Both the position numbers and the translations under genes were made by a program. Below, piece by piece: positions 9,133 to 19,035 of a stretch of DNA of 64,000 nt. The stretch covers positions 170,712 through 234,711 of the forward strand of contig JABAAE010000001.1 in NCBI GenBank assembly GCA_014238905.1. The letters are read 5' to 3'. The notes under the pieces were generated by a model. It was not told the DNA's origin. It saw only the letters and a list, made by a program, of their open reading frames with translations, and did not search any database. This stretch comes from Planctomycetota bacterium. GTDB lineage: Bacteria > Planctomycetota > Planctomycetia > Pirellulales > Pirellulaceae. Numbering within the stretch: the stretch's first letter is position 1; each line of letters opens with the position of its first letter.

Positions 9133-10008
9133 ATGAAGCTATTAAATGCACAAACATCCGCTTTAAGCTGCTTGGTATTGCTGATTTGCCATGTCAGTTT
9201 TTCCCAAGAAAAAAAACCTCCCGCCAAGATCCCCGACAAGCTCGTTGTCCTCACTTTCGATGACTCCGCTAAATCACATTTTACGATCGTTCGGCCGCTA
9301 CTGCTCCAATATGGATTCAACGCTACTTTTTTCATTACAGAGGGATTTGATTTTTCCACCAACAAAAAAGACTATATGACCTGGAAAGAAATTGCGAAAC
9401 TTCACCAGGACGGTTTTGAGATCGGAAACCATACCCGTGATCATCTCGGAATATCAGACGATGTCATAGATCGCCTCGATGAACAACTCGAAGGCATCGA
9501 AAAAAAGTGTCAGCAACACCAAATCCCGCTTCCGGTGACATTCGCTTGGCCGGGCAATGTCATTAGCACCAAGGCTTTTGCGGGCCTGGCCCAACACGGC
9601 ATCAAATTCGCCCGCAGGGGTGGAGCTCCCGAGTACCCGTACGAAAAAGGACAGGGGTTTGCTTTCGAACCGGGCAAAGACCACCCTTTGCTGCTTCCGT
9701 CCGCCGGCGATGCCCGACCCGACTGGAGGCTGGATGACTTTATAAAAGGAGCCAAACAGGCTCGAGATGGAAAGATCGCAATCCTTCAGTTCCACGGCAC
9801 GCCGGATACCGCCCACTCCTGGGTCAGCACACAACGGGGGAAATTCGAGGCATTCATGAAATACCTTGCGCTAAATCAATATAAAGTGATTGCATTGCGT
9901 GACATTGAAAAATACGTCGACATCAACAACCCACCCTCTAAACCTTTGCAAATCATCGAAGATCGCAAGAAACAACTCGCCAAAAAGCAGTCAAATAATC
10001 GCCAATAG
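9133..10008 (+). CDS. Secreted polysaccharide deacetylase (NodB homology)
   Basis: A carbohydrate esterase 4-type protein of 291 residues. Motif 1 is VVLTFDDSAKSHF (the Asp-Asp pair provides the base and a metal ligand). Motif 2 is EIGNHTRDH with its two histidines. A later segment FAWPGNV corresponds to motif 3, and LQFHGTPD lies near motif 5. The ATG at 9133 (MKLLNAQTSALS) was chosen over an in-frame ATG at 9064. It opens directly into a signal peptide (LSCLVLLICHVSFSQ), and an AGGT sequence lies upstream. The family removes N- or O-acetyl groups from chitin-like, peptidoglycan or exopolysaccharide chains; the exact substrate is not evident. Confidence 0.9.
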   Translation: MKLLNAQTSALSCLVLLICHVSFSQEKKPPAKIPDKLVVLTFDDSAKSHFTIVRPLLLQYGFNATFFITEGFDFSTNKKDYMTWKEIAKLHQDGFEIGNHTRDHLGISDDVIDRLDEQLEGIEKKCQQHQIPLPVTFAWPGNVISTKAFAGLAQHGIKFARRGGAPEYPYEKGQGFAFEPGKDHPLLLPSAGDARPDWRLDDFIKGAKQARDGKIAILQFHGTPDTAHSWVSTQRGKFEAFMKYLALNQYKVIALRDIEKYVDINNPPSKPLQIIEDRKKQLAKKQSNNRQ

Positions 10009-10073
10009 AATGCCTTCCAAAAGCTGAACCGCTATCTTTTCAGAAGAAGCACTCTCGCTATCACCCTGTCAGC

Positions 10074-10907
10074 CTACAGATCCTCCATCCACTTGATCAA
10101 ATACTCCACAATCAGCTGGTTGTCTTCTTCGTTGTGAAGTTCATGTCGTTTATCGGACCACAATTTGAATTCGGCTGTCGGACATTTTTCAACAAACTCT
10201 CTAGCCGCCGTGGGACAGGTTATCCGGTCAACACTACCGTGCATCACGAGAGTGGGTATTTCCAGATGGTCCGCGTTCGAAATCGCTTCTTCGCCTTCGT
10301 CAAAAAGATCCACCCCCAGCGCCGCGGATATCCTGCCATGCTTGTTCTCATCCCGACGATAGAGATTTTTTTTGGTCTCACTGGAAGTCAATTCGTCCGC
10401 GCGAAACTTGGCACTGAAAGTCAGGCTGGGAAATAAAATCCGCAGGAATCGGGCAATGAATAATTGGAAATTCGGCCGAGGACCAAACGTCCGGAAAAGT
10501 GGACTAAGCAGAACCGCCCCCTGAAAATCCACCTGACGAAGCATTAGCAACCGGGCAACCACCAACCCTCCCATGCTCTGACCTAGAATGAACTTACGCT
10601 GAGCACTCGACTTTGTCTTCTCGATGGTCAACTGCAAATCGTCCAGTAATTGGGCAAGACTGTTGGCATGTCCACGCTTTCCACCACTTTGCCCGTTGCC
10701 CCGATGATCCGCGACAATCACCCGGAAACCACGGCGATTGAGCGCCTGTGCAAGATCATCATATCGCCCACCATGGTCGCCCAATCCATGCACCAGCCAA
10801 ATCTCTTTCTCAGGTGGTGACTGGTCGTGGGTGACGTCCCACAATCGGCAGTGAATTTCAACCCCGTCAGCTGTCTTCCAATGGACTGTTGTTGCTGTCG
10901 CGGTCAT
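10074..10907 (-). CDS. Alpha/beta hydrolase, monoacylglycerol-lipase-like
   Basis: A serine hydrolase of 277 residues in the lysophospholipase/monoacylglycerol lipase group. The oxyanion region is WLVHGLGDHGGRY. The nucleophile elbow is G109-Q-S111-M-G113. The acid and base are expected in VMHGSVDRITCP (Asp) and SDKRHELHNE (His). There is no signal peptide, so it should act in the cytoplasm on acylglycerols or similar esters. It sits 58 bp downstream of the ASPIC/UnbV gene on the same strand and could be transcribed with it, although the functions look unrelated. Confidence 0.9.
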   Translation of the reverse strand: MTATATTVHWKTADGVEIHCRLWDVTHDQSPPEKEIWLVHGLGDHGGRYDDLAQALNRRGFRVIVADHRGNGQSGGKRGHANSLAQLLDDLQLTIEKTKSSAQRKFILGQSMGGLVVARLLMLRQVDFQGAVLLSPLFRTFGPRPNFQLFIARFLRILFPSLTFSAKFRADELTSSETKKNLYRRDENKHGRISAALGVDLFDEGEEAISNADHLEIPTLVMHGSVDRITCPTAAREFVEKCPTAEFKLWSDKRHELHNEEDNQLIVEYLIKWMEDL

Positions 10908-10965
10908 GAATTTCCCGTGTTCGAAATTGGTTACCGGCCAAAGTTACGTCGAAATGCCAAACCTA

Positions 10966-12849
10966 TCAGTTGGGATCAGACGACTGTTTGGCAACAGTCA
11001 ATCGTTGATCGGCTTTGACATCGACTAACTCCTGCTGCTGACCATCAGGCCAAGTCACGACGATCCGATCAATGCTTGCGTTCTCACCAAGACCAAAATG
11101 AGCCGGGATTTGCGTTTGAGAAAGATAACTCCGGGTGGGCGAAACAAATCGTTCCATTTTTTTATCCCCGCAAAAAACAGCGATTGTCGAACCATATCCG
11201 TCACGATTCAATTTTCCGGCATCCAGACTGACCTCCAGCCAATGATGATCTCCTGCCAAGTCGTTTCGTAAAATTCGGGGATGCGATCCGACAGCAGTAA
11301 TCACCACATCAAGATCTCCGTCACTATCGATGTCGGCGTAAGCTAGTCCCCGACCAGCTATCGGCTTGCAAAGGTCTTTTCCACATTTCCGATGGTCAAC
11401 GGTAACAAATTCACTTCTTTGTTCTTCGCCCGCATTCCAAAAGAGGTGGGGAGCCTGCAAATAGGTTTGCCGCTTGAATTTCATTTGAATTTCTTCCTCC
11501 AGATGGCCATTGGCCGTCAGGATGTCCAGCCTTCCATCGAGGTCATAATCGAAAAAGAACATCCCAAACGTCAATTCGATCCTGGTTTCCGGCCCTAATC
11601 CGGTTCCAATGGATTCATCGGTAAAGATCGGGTTATTCCCCTGTTTGACATAGAGTGACGCAGGTTCCAACGCGAAATTACCAATGATGAATCCGAGCGA
11701 ATCATCAGAACGGAATCGCGCGGCATCGATTCCCATTGCTCCGCGAGCATTTCCCTTGTCGTCGTAAGCAATATTCGATCGTTCGCCATCCTCGAGGAAG
11801 GTGCCATCTTTTTGATTGACCAACAGGAGATTACGAACGGTATCATTGGCAACGAACACATCTTGCCAACCGTCCCCGTTAACATCAACAAAACTGAGAC
11901 CAAGCGATTTATTGAGTGGCCTTTTGTTCTGAGGGTCAACTATTTGAATTCCGCTTTCTTCTGAAACATCAGTGAAAGTACCATCACCTTCATTGCGAAA
12001 GAGATAGGGAAACGTTCCAGGCATGATTTGCGGTTTGGCGTATCCCGGGATCTGACCGGTGAGAGTAATCTCCAGACTCAATTCATCTTTGGCGGACCAG
12101 TCAAGATAATTACAAACAAACAGATCCAGACGACCATCATTGTTATAGTCAAAGAATCCACAACTCGACCCCCAGTCTTTTCCCATTCCAGCCACTCCGG
12201 CGGTCTCAGTCACATCTTTAAATTGCCCCTTTTCATTACGAAAAAGACGGTTTTCCCCCACTGCCGTTACATATAAATCTCTCCATCCATCATTGTCGTA
12301 GTCTCCTACGGCAACTCCCATCCCATAAAAACTTGCAGCCAACCCGACCTCTGCGGTCGTGTTGGAAAAATTCCCGGTTCCATCGTTACAGTACATCTGC
12401 ATTGTTGGGACCGCCTCACCTGCGGGTCGCTCGCGATCCCAATAGTTTGCATTCACAAAAAACAGATCTTGGTCACCGTCGTTATCGTAGTCAATAAACG
12501 CCACGCCTCCGCCCATGGTTTGCGGCAACAGTTTTTCATCGACGAACCCGTTGACATGTTGAAAATCAACACCGCAGCTCGAGGTAATATCAACAAACCG
12601 AACCGTTGGAATCGAGACATCTTCCTCTCGCACCTTGGCTTTCCCCGTTTTTTTTACATTGGTGACAGCTACCTCATTACGATTCAAGAACGAATAAACT
12701 CCATAAGCGCCGCCCGCAAGAATAATCAAGCTCAGCAGAACAACCAACGAAACGCCGACAGCCCGTTTGACCGCTTCATCGTCTCCTTCCTCCCCAAGCT
12801 CCTGCTCCACCTGATGTTGTGTTTTTCGATTCGTTTGTTTCTTTGACAT
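10966..12849 (-). CDS. CRTAC1/ASPIC-UnbV protein with FG-GAP (VCBS) repeats
   Basis: A 627-residue membrane-anchored protein. A transmembrane helix at about residues 31-53 (VVLLSLIILAGGAYGVYSF) follows a charged N-terminus. A beta-propeller of FG-GAP/VCBS repeats comes next, each with a calcium-type loop such as DYDNDGDQDLFF, DYDNDGWRDLYV, DYNNDGRLDLFV, DVNGDGWQDVFV, DYDLDGRLDILT and DIDSDGDLDVVI. The C-terminal ASPIC/UnbV domain (HHWLEVSLDAGKLNRDGYGS to VVTWPDGQQQELVDV) is diagnostic of the CRTAC1 family. The propeller should face the periplasm. The gene lies 60 bp downstream of the multihaem cytochrome gene, a pairing that suggests a joint envelope complex, but no reaction is known. Confidence 0.92.
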   Translation of the reverse strand: MSKKQTNRKTQHQVEQELGEEGDDEAVKRAVGVSLVVLLSLIILAGGAYGVYSFLNRNEVAVTNVKKTGKAKVREEDVSIPTVRFVDITSSCGVDFQHVNGFVDEKLLPQTMGGGVAFIDYDNDGDQDLFFVNANYWDRERPAGEAVPTMQMYCNDGTGNFSNTTAEVGLAASFYGMGVAVGDYDNDGWRDLYVTAVGENRLFRNEKGQFKDVTETAGVAGMGKDWGSSCGFFDYNNDGRLDLFVCNYLDWSAKDELSLEITLTGQIPGYAKPQIMPGTFPYLFRNEGDGTFTDVSEESGIQIVDPQNKRPLNKSLGLSFVDVNGDGWQDVFVANDTVRNLLLVNQKDGTFLEDGERSNIAYDDKGNARGAMGIDAARFRSDDSLGFIIGNFALEPASLYVKQGNNPIFTDESIGTGLGPETRIELTFGMFFFDYDLDGRLDILTANGHLEEEIQMKFKRQTYLQAPHLFWNAGEEQRSEFVTVDHRKCGKDLCKPIAGRGLAYADIDSDGDLDVVITAVGSHPRILRNDLAGDHHWLEVSLDAGKLNRDGYGSTIAVFCGDKKMERFVSPTRSYLSQTQIPAHFGLGENASIDRIVVTWPDGQQQELVDVKADQRLTVAKQSSDPN

Positions 12850-12909
12850 GTTGAGTATTAATGACGTTGAAAGTAAAGATTCTGTCTATCCGAATATTTT
12901 CCTGAACCA

Positions 12910-15900
12910 TCAATCTGAAGACGATTTGCCATCACTTCCTGCCCCCTTGAACTTCAGTCGAGAAAACTGATCTTCACTGGAGATTCCGACTCGTTGACCT
13001 GCTTCTTTGAGCGGTTGATTCTGCAGCACGCCAACGACGTTATCCGGATTGGATAAACCAAACGCTGACTGGCGGTTAAGCTCGTAGATCACCGTTGCTT
13101 CGGCAGCTTTGCGGGCCCAAGGGTACTTCTCCCGGGCAAGGGGCTCGGCGATCTGACGGGCCGAGTCATCGGCCTTGTATTTCAAGTGTTCAGCTGAATG
13201 AAATGCTATCCTGTCAGAAAGCAAACTGATCTCGACTTTTAAATCGCTGGCAGGACTCTCCTCCAACCGTCTTTCCAAATTGGCTTTCTGCAGGATCAGC
13301 AGCTGGTTGAGAACATAATGCGCGGTGACATTTTCAGAGTCGATTGCAAGCACCTCCTCGAAGCGTTTCTGAGCTTTGGAAAAAAAATCAAAACGCTCTT
13401 CTCGATTGGCTTCACCCCTTAATTGCTTTCCCCTTTTAAACAGCGTTTCACCTAAAAAATTCAAAACCACATAATCTTTGGTGAAATCAAATTGACGTCG
13501 AACCGTTTCGGCGGACCGATATTCAATCGCACCTGTTAAATTCTCAATCGCGTCATCCAGAAAACCCTGCTGCTGCTGGATGACACCCTTCAACCACCTC
13601 ACCGTCCAATCCGGGTACCACTTGGTCCCTTTGAATTTCTCAGCTCGGTTAATGGCATCGACAGCTTCATCCAATCGAGCTTCCTTGTTGTAGACTCGTG
13701 CCAGATTAATTGGACCATGAAATTGCTCCATCTCTTCCACCTTGAGAAAAGCCTCTTCTGCCTGGCGAAGTTGTCCTTCGGAACCACCACCTTCCAGTAA
13801 CAGCCCAATTCCAAAGTCATTCCAGCGCTGCCACGCAGGAATATCGCGAGCCGGGTTTTTGACAGCCACTGTAGATTCAACACCAGCAACGGCTGCAACC
13901 GGAAAGGTAATTCGATCTTCGGCCAGGGTCGTAATCGGGAGATCATTGCGATACTCGCCGTCCAACACGGTCCCGCGCAGAGGTAGATTATATTTTTGGT
14001 GAAACTTTGAAATGACATCCATGTAGGTCTGGTCAAACTTACGGTACTGCAGCTTGATTTCAACGGTCACCGGTTTGACCGTCGATTCAGGGACCACCAG
14101 TCCATAATGGACTGCCTGGGCAGCACCCGGAGGAATCTGGTGATTATAAAGAGGCGTGTAGATATCCTGTGCATTCCGCCGATCAATCCGATTTCCATTT
14201 TTGTCGAGCATGAAAACATTCACAAAATGGGACCACGGATCCACTTGGCGGTATTCGTTCAAGCCGCCACTTCGACCGATCACCTTGCCTCCGGTTCGTT
14301 TTCCATTCTCGTCATAATGAGCGTCTTCAATCACCGTTACATCCATCCAGACTTCGTTGGAATCAGCAGTACCCTGTGTAAAAATATGTCCAACCTTCAG
14401 GGTTCGAATGATCGTCTCCAAAACATAGCGATCTCCCGGCACCAGTGTTTTCATTTCAGGGCGAAGAGGCGCTGTAAGCGGATCATCAATATCGTCGCCA
14501 TCCCGGATGCCAAAAATATCAACACGGGTAATACCCTGTAGATATTGCTGGTGCTCCTTGAGTGCTTCGTCTTCGCCATACATCCAGAGAATCGCGGTGT
14601 TGGCAGATGGAAACATGTGGTTGTGCACCTCCATCTTTCCGGTCAACTGATTGGGAATTGCCCCGAATTCCGAGGACTCTTTTCGTGGCATATGGCATTC
14701 ATTGCAATTGGTTTGGGCCTCGGGGGGATAGTAAAAACTCCTTAACCCATGTCCCGACACACCGCTCAGCAGGTACGCGTCGTAGTGATTTTGCCCACGG
14801 TGAAATTCCTTGTAATTGGTTACCTCTGCGGGGAGGTGGACCTTATGGCAAGTCGAACAGAACTCCTCAGTTTGATGAAATGGCTTAAGCATCATTTGTT
14901 TATGGAATGACGGCTTTGCCTTGACGAGCTGATGATTGATCCATTTAAGAACGCTGTTGTCTGAATAGGCAAACGGATAATGAATGGGTTCTTCGATCGT
15001 ATAATCGGCATTGCCACGCTCCGAATTGACATTGGAAATTGCATGACAAACGGTACAGGTAATTCCGGCGTGCGCAGTGCTATCGTTGAACATATTGAAT
15101 TCAGGATCGTCAAACCTTCCCGAAAGGAAAGGAACCGGATCATGGCAACCGGCGCACCAACGGGAGGCCTTGATCCCACGAGACTCCCTTGTTTCATGAA
15201 CCGATACCAGATAAGCCGGGTTGTTGAAGGAACTCATCTTGTGCACGCTTTTTGACCAGTCCTGGTGAACATCCTGGTGACAGTCCAGGCAATACCGATC
15301 GTTCATCAGCACATCCTGATGAATAAATCCACCGTCATTGGTTCTAACCAAAGAAGGTTCAAAGTACTCTGCGCTTTCAGGTGCACCAGCCGTAGAAAAG
15401 TCTCTGGGATCCTGCAGCTGAAATACAACCATCCCGACGATGACCACACCGGTGATCCAGCCAAATCGAATACCAATCTTCCAACGGATCGGCGGTCCTG
15501 AAAGACGGTGAATACAGTAAAGCCAAATCGCCGCTACTGGGGTCAAGACGTGTACCCAGTAGACAATACTTCTGACGGTCGGAGACTTCAGGTCAACGAT
15601 ATTGCGAGTCAGTCCAATTCCCGACAGGAGCAGGGCGATGCAGATACCCAACAGTACATAACCCACTCGAACCGCATTCCTGTTGCGCCTACGGAAGGTA
15701 GCTCGCAAGTGAAAGGCTGCGAAAATGATAAAGGGGACAATCAGCAAAAGTCCTAGAATCAGATGCAGTAAGAACATCCAGATATAAAAGTAGTCCTGGA
15801 ACAGTTTCTGTGTGACAGCCTCCAAGGCGGTGATGCTGCCTAGATAAATGGAGTTAGCGGTCAGTAAAGCGAAGAGCCCGAAAACAAGATAAAGGAAAAT

Positions 15901-16044
15901 TTTCAAACGCGGAGTCACCGCCGGAACATATTTTCTCTTTTTCCCCGGATGACGTGATGACTGCCCGGATAATTGAGTGGGTTGCTCCAATTCCCCACCC
16001 GATGATGCCGACGAGTCTTCTGATTTCCTAGGCTCTTTGGTCAT
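12910..16044 (-). CDS. Membrane pentahaem cytochrome c with C-terminal TPR region
   Basis: A 1044-residue protein with three zones. An N-terminal membrane part has about five helices (roughly residues 46-66, 88-112, 126-146, 158-178, 191-209). A periplasmic haem domain carries five CXXCH motifs: CLDCH 252-256, CAGCH 297-301, CTVCH 330-334, CSTCH 396-400 and CNECH 447-451, arranged as in cytochrome c554/NrfB-like domains. A long C-terminal region from about residue 760 has TPR-like repeats (NLARVYNKEARLDEAVDAIN). It probably passes electrons between the membrane and periplasmic partners. Its downstream neighbour is the ASPIC/UnbV protein. The hydrophobic part has few histidines, so it may be an anchor or quinone-interacting module; this is inference. 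Confidence 0.9.
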   Translation of the reverse strand: MTKEPRKSEDSSASSGGELEQPTQLSGQSSRHPGKKRKYVPAVTPRLKIFLYLVFGLFALLTANSIYLGSITALEAVTQKLFQDYFYIWMFLLHLILGLLLIVPFIIFAAFHLRATFRRRNRNAVRVGYVLLGICIALLLSGIGLTRNIVDLKSPTVRSIVYWVHVLTPVAAIWLYCIHRLSGPPIRWKIGIRFGWITGVVIVGMVVFQLQDPRDFSTAGAPESAEYFEPSLVRTNDGGFIHQDVLMNDRYCLDCHQDVHQDWSKSVHKMSSFNNPAYLVSVHETRESRGIKASRWCAGCHDPVPFLSGRFDDPEFNMFNDSTAHAGITCTVCHAISNVNSERGNADYTIEEPIHYPFAYSDNSVLKWINHQLVKAKPSFHKQMMLKPFHQTEEFCSTCHKVHLPAEVTNYKEFHRGQNHYDAYLLSGVSGHGLRSFYYPPEAQTNCNECHMPRKESSEFGAIPNQLTGKMEVHNHMFPSANTAILWMYGEDEALKEHQQYLQGITRVDIFGIRDGDDIDDPLTAPLRPEMKTLVPGDRYVLETIIRTLKVGHIFTQGTADSNEVWMDVTVIEDAHYDENGKRTGGKVIGRSGGLNEYRQVDPWSHFVNVFMLDKNGNRIDRRNAQDIYTPLYNHQIPPGAAQAVHYGLVVPESTVKPVTVEIKLQYRKFDQTYMDVISKFHQKYNLPLRGTVLDGEYRNDLPITTLAEDRITFPVAAVAGVESTVAVKNPARDIPAWQRWNDFGIGLLLEGGGSEGQLRQAEEAFLKVEEMEQFHGPINLARVYNKEARLDEAVDAINRAEKFKGTKWYPDWTVRWLKGVIQQQQGFLDDAIENLTGAIEYRSAETVRRQFDFTKDYVVLNFLGETLFKRGKQLRGEANREERFDFFSKAQKRFEEVLAIDSENVTAHYVLNQLLILQKANLERRLEESPASDLKVEISLLSDRIAFHSAEHLKYKADDSARQIAEPLAREKYPWARKAAEATVIYELNRQSAFGLSNPDNVVGVLQNQPLKEAGQRVGISSEDQFSRLKFKGAGSDGKSSSD

Positions 16045-16470
16045 AACTAACGCCTGTCTTTTGATTCTAAACCTGTCGGCAAAACTCCCAGATCATCCGT
16101 GGCAACGCTGTGGCGATACCATTCTGTTTGAGACAACTGACCTGAGCCATGTGCCCCCACCCCGATCAACAGCTGGGTAGGGAAATTTTTTTTCAAGAAG
16201 GAAAACTACTGCCTGGTTGAATTATCCCATCAATAACTTGTCGATCTTTGATAACGGTGAATCGACTTTAATGGGACTGAATGCCAAGCCATTGGACGCG
16301 GTGCCTTTGGTAGATCACCAATTGTCGAATCGATCAGCTTTCAACGATCTGTTTATTGACCATCACGGGCTGGACGCTTTGTTCATCTCTGAACTGTCAA
16401 CGATTCAATCAGGAAAAAAATTTCGAGTCAATGGCAGCAAAACGAAAAAGACCACGCCATCTCCACGGAA
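16045..16470. other. Intergenic, 426 bp, no gene seen
   Basis: Leader region upstream of the cytochrome gene and downstream of the small secreted protein gene, all on the minus strand. It probably holds the cytochrome operon promoter. A 135-codon plus-strand frame crosses it but has no family-like features. A T-run at about 16185-16192 has no stable hairpin beside it. Confidence 0.4.
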
Positions 16471-16926
16471 TCATTCAGGAGGACGATCCCAAGATATTTT
16501 GCGTTGCAATCCTTTTTCAGAAAAGCTGCGAAATCCCTCAAATTGGCTGACGAGGTCCAACACCCATGTGACTTCCCGCATAAAGCCCTGTTTGGAGGGC
16601 AAGACCAAGAGGGATGCTGGCTGATGTTGGGGACTCGTCATCGGCGCAGCCCCGCAATGCAATCCGGAACAGGGGACAGCCGGATGGTCCTCGTCTTGAT
16701 CCTCCCGATGATCCTCGGCAGGATGCCCCTTCATCGTCTCGCCGGTATCGAAACCTGCTTCACGCAACTCTGCGAGCTTGCTCTTATTCCCAATCGTGAC
16801 GTAATCTCCGCATTCCGCGAATACGACCGCGTTCCCTAATAAACTCATGCCCAAACCGATCAGGGATCCGGTCCATGACCAAAGAGCCTGAGATTGCTTC
16901 GGTTTGTGTGAATCGTTTACTAACAT
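16471..16926 (-). CDS. Small exported protein of unknown function
   Basis: A 151-residue frame with a probable N-terminal export signal (WTGSLIGLGMSLLGNAVVFA, cleaved near FAECGD). The mature part begins CGDYVTIGN and contains a PCSGLHCG cysteine motif followed by a proline/serine stretch. I have the impression that small planctomycete exported proteins with a CGDY start and a P-C-x-G-x-x-C motif recur, but I cannot name a family. No domain with known activity is present. It is the first gene upstream of the cytochrome gene on the same strand, with a 426 bp gap. Coding status is likely rather than certain. Confidence 0.55.
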   Translation of the reverse strand: MLVNDSHKPKQSQALWSWTGSLIGLGMSLLGNAVVFAECGDYVTIGNKSKLAELREAGFDTGETMKGHPAEDHREDQDEDHPAVPCSGLHCGAAPMTSPQHQPASLLVLPSKQGFMREVTWVLDLVSQFEGFRSFSEKGLQRKISWDRPPE

Positions 16927-17303
16927 CAGGTAGCCTGAGAAACAGGGCTCCGGTCTAAATCACAGTTTCGCATTACACGTCATCATTACAGTTCAGTCTC
17001 ACAGTTACGCACCCCTTTGAAGGCACCTGAACCTCTATCCTACGCAACAGACCTCCCATTGTTCTCAGGGATAACCGGAAAAAAGAGGCTTCCAAATCAC
17101 CGTTCGCCGATCATTTTCCAGATATTCCGCAAAACCACCCGTTTTAACGCCAAAAATGGACTCGTACTGACGACTAGCGAGCCGGAATGGGGTGGGTCAA
17201 CCCTCACGATCAGAAATGCCATTTGTAGATAATCGAGGTAACATTGTTATCTTGTGGTATGCAACAAGATCGCAAATCGCTTTCTGAGAGGAACAATACT
17301 GGC
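16927..17303. other. Divergent intergenic region, 377 bp
   Basis: Region between the small exported protein gene (minus) and a sulfatase gene (plus). No tRNA, repeat or regulatory palindrome was recognised. The sulfatase ribosome-binding site (GAGAGG, about 12 nt before the chosen ATG) is at its right end. Confidence 0.4.
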
Positions 17304-18950
17304 ATGCATTGCCGAACCAAACAACTTTCGATTTACATTTATTTTCTTTGCTGTATCGTCGGAACCTACACTTTTGCACTGCAGAATACACCTGTTGGTA
17401 CAGCAGCGAGTCCAGCCAGCAGAACAATGCCACCCAACGTGCTTTTGATCATGGCGGACGACCTCGGATTTTCTGATCTGGGATGCTACGGCGGTGAAAT
17501 CCAAACGCCGAACTTGGATAAACTGGCCATCAATGGAATGCGATTCACACAGTTTTATAACACCGCCCGTTGTTGGCCCACCCGAGCAGCCCTCCTGACC
17601 GGCTACTATGCCCAACAAGTCAAACGCGACCAACTGCCAGGCATTCAACGTGGAAAACGTCCCGGTTGGGCCCCACTTCTTTCGGCAAGAATGGCAAATT
17701 TGGGGTATCGATGTTATCATTCCGGTAAATGGCATCTCGATGGGATGCCGATCCAAAACGGTTTCCACCGTTCCTATCTCCTAAAAGACCAGGGCCGTTT
17801 CTTCTATCCAAAAGTCCATTACCGGGATGATCGCAAGCTGCCTGCGGTCGCGAAGGGAACGGATTTCTATGCCACTATCGGCATTGCCAATCACGCCATC
17901 GAATGCCTCGCAGAACACAAAAAGCAGCATCCTGAACAACCATTTTTTCATTACCTGGCCTTCACAGCACCTCACTTTCCATTACATGCCTTACCACAGG
18001 ATATTGCCAAATATTCTGACACCTATCGCCGGGGATGGGACGCTGTTCGATCAGCACGGTGGAAAAAAATCAATGAAATGAAATTGATTCAGGGAAAGCT
18101 CTCGGACACAGAGCCAAATGTTGGCCCCCCTTATGATTTCCCGGATGCTCTCGAAAAACTGGGCCCGGGCGAGGTCAATCGCCCCTTGTCCTGGGCAGCA
18201 TTAACGCAACAGCAAAAAAAGTTTCAGTCCGAGAAAATGGCCATTCACGCTGCGATGGTTGATCGCATGGACCAAGAAATTGGACGAGTAGTCAATCAGC
18301 TGAAGAAAATGAACGCACTGGAAAATACACTGATTCTGTTTCTCTCAGATAACGGAGCCAGCGCTGAAATTATGGTCAGAGACGATGGGCACGATCCCCT
18401 TGCCGCGCCCGGGTCAGGCGATTCCTACCTCTGTCTTGGTCCCGGCTGGTCCACTGTTTCCAACACACCCTTTCGTCGCCACAAAACATGGGTACACGAA
18501 GGCGGCATCCGAACCCCATTGATTGCTCATTGGCCAGCTGGCATTTCCGCATCAGAGACGCAATGTGGAAAACAGAATCCTACTCCAGGGCATGTCATCG
18601 ACATGGTTCCTACCCTGCTGGAGCTTGCCGGTGGTCGCTTACCGAAAGCTCCGGCAAACTCAAACCCACCCGCGCCACCGTTTCCTGGATGCAGTCTTTT
18701 AGACGCCTTTTCGGGAGTTCATTCAAAACCAACTAGAGAAATTTGGTGGTACCACGAGGGAAATCGGGCTCTGCGGGTTGGGAAATGGAAAATTGTCGCA
18801 GCCCAAGGAAATCCCTGGTCACTGTTCGACCTGGACACCGATCCTACCGAGACAATAGATCTGGCAAATCAATTCCCTGCTGAACTACAGTCGATCGTCA
18901 AACTCTGGAAGCGACAAGAAAAAGCGATCCTCGAATTGCACCGCAATTAA
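17304..18950 (+). CDS. Secreted sulfatase (arylsulfatase A-like)
   Basis: A 548-residue sulfatase. From the chosen ATG (MHCRTKQLSIYIYFLC), which follows GAGAGG, a signal peptide leads to FALQN. Longer starts at 17244 and 17259 would put a charged stretch before the signal. The core begins PPNVLLIMADDLGFSDLGCY (metal-binding Asp-Asp). The formylglycine motif is C-W-P-T-R, with Cys90 of the chosen start oxidised in the family. Further conserved pieces are YRCYHSGKWHLD and FLSDNGAS. It probably acts on sulfated polysaccharides in the periplasm or outside the cell. It stands alone, with no anaerobic maturase or transporter beside it. Confidence 0.95.
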   Translation: MHCRTKQLSIYIYFLCCIVGTYTFALQNTPVGTAASPASRTMPPNVLLIMADDLGFSDLGCYGGEIQTPNLDKLAINGMRFTQFYNTARCWPTRAALLTGYYAQQVKRDQLPGIQRGKRPGWAPLLSARMANLGYRCYHSGKWHLDGMPIQNGFHRSYLLKDQGRFFYPKVHYRDDRKLPAVAKGTDFYATIGIANHAIECLAEHKKQHPEQPFFHYLAFTAPHFPLHALPQDIAKYSDTYRRGWDAVRSARWKKINEMKLIQGKLSDTEPNVGPPYDFPDALEKLGPGEVNRPLSWAALTQQQKKFQSEKMAIHAAMVDRMDQEIGRVVNQLKKMNALENTLILFLSDNGASAEIMVRDDGHDPLAAPGSGDSYLCLGPGWSTVSNTPFRRHKTWVHEGGIRTPLIAHWPAGISASETQCGKQNPTPGHVIDMVPTLLELAGGRLPKAPANSNPPAPPFPGCSLLDAFSGVHSKPTREIWWYHEGNRALRVGKWKIVAAQGNPWSLFDLDTDPTETIDLANQFPAELQSIVKLWKRQEKAILELHRN

Positions 18951-19035
18951 TCGGCTGAACAAATCGTTGGTAGATCGCTGCGGATCAAATCGTTGGTCGG
19001 CCGGGATTCTCCGCCCCGACAACGCCTCATCCACA

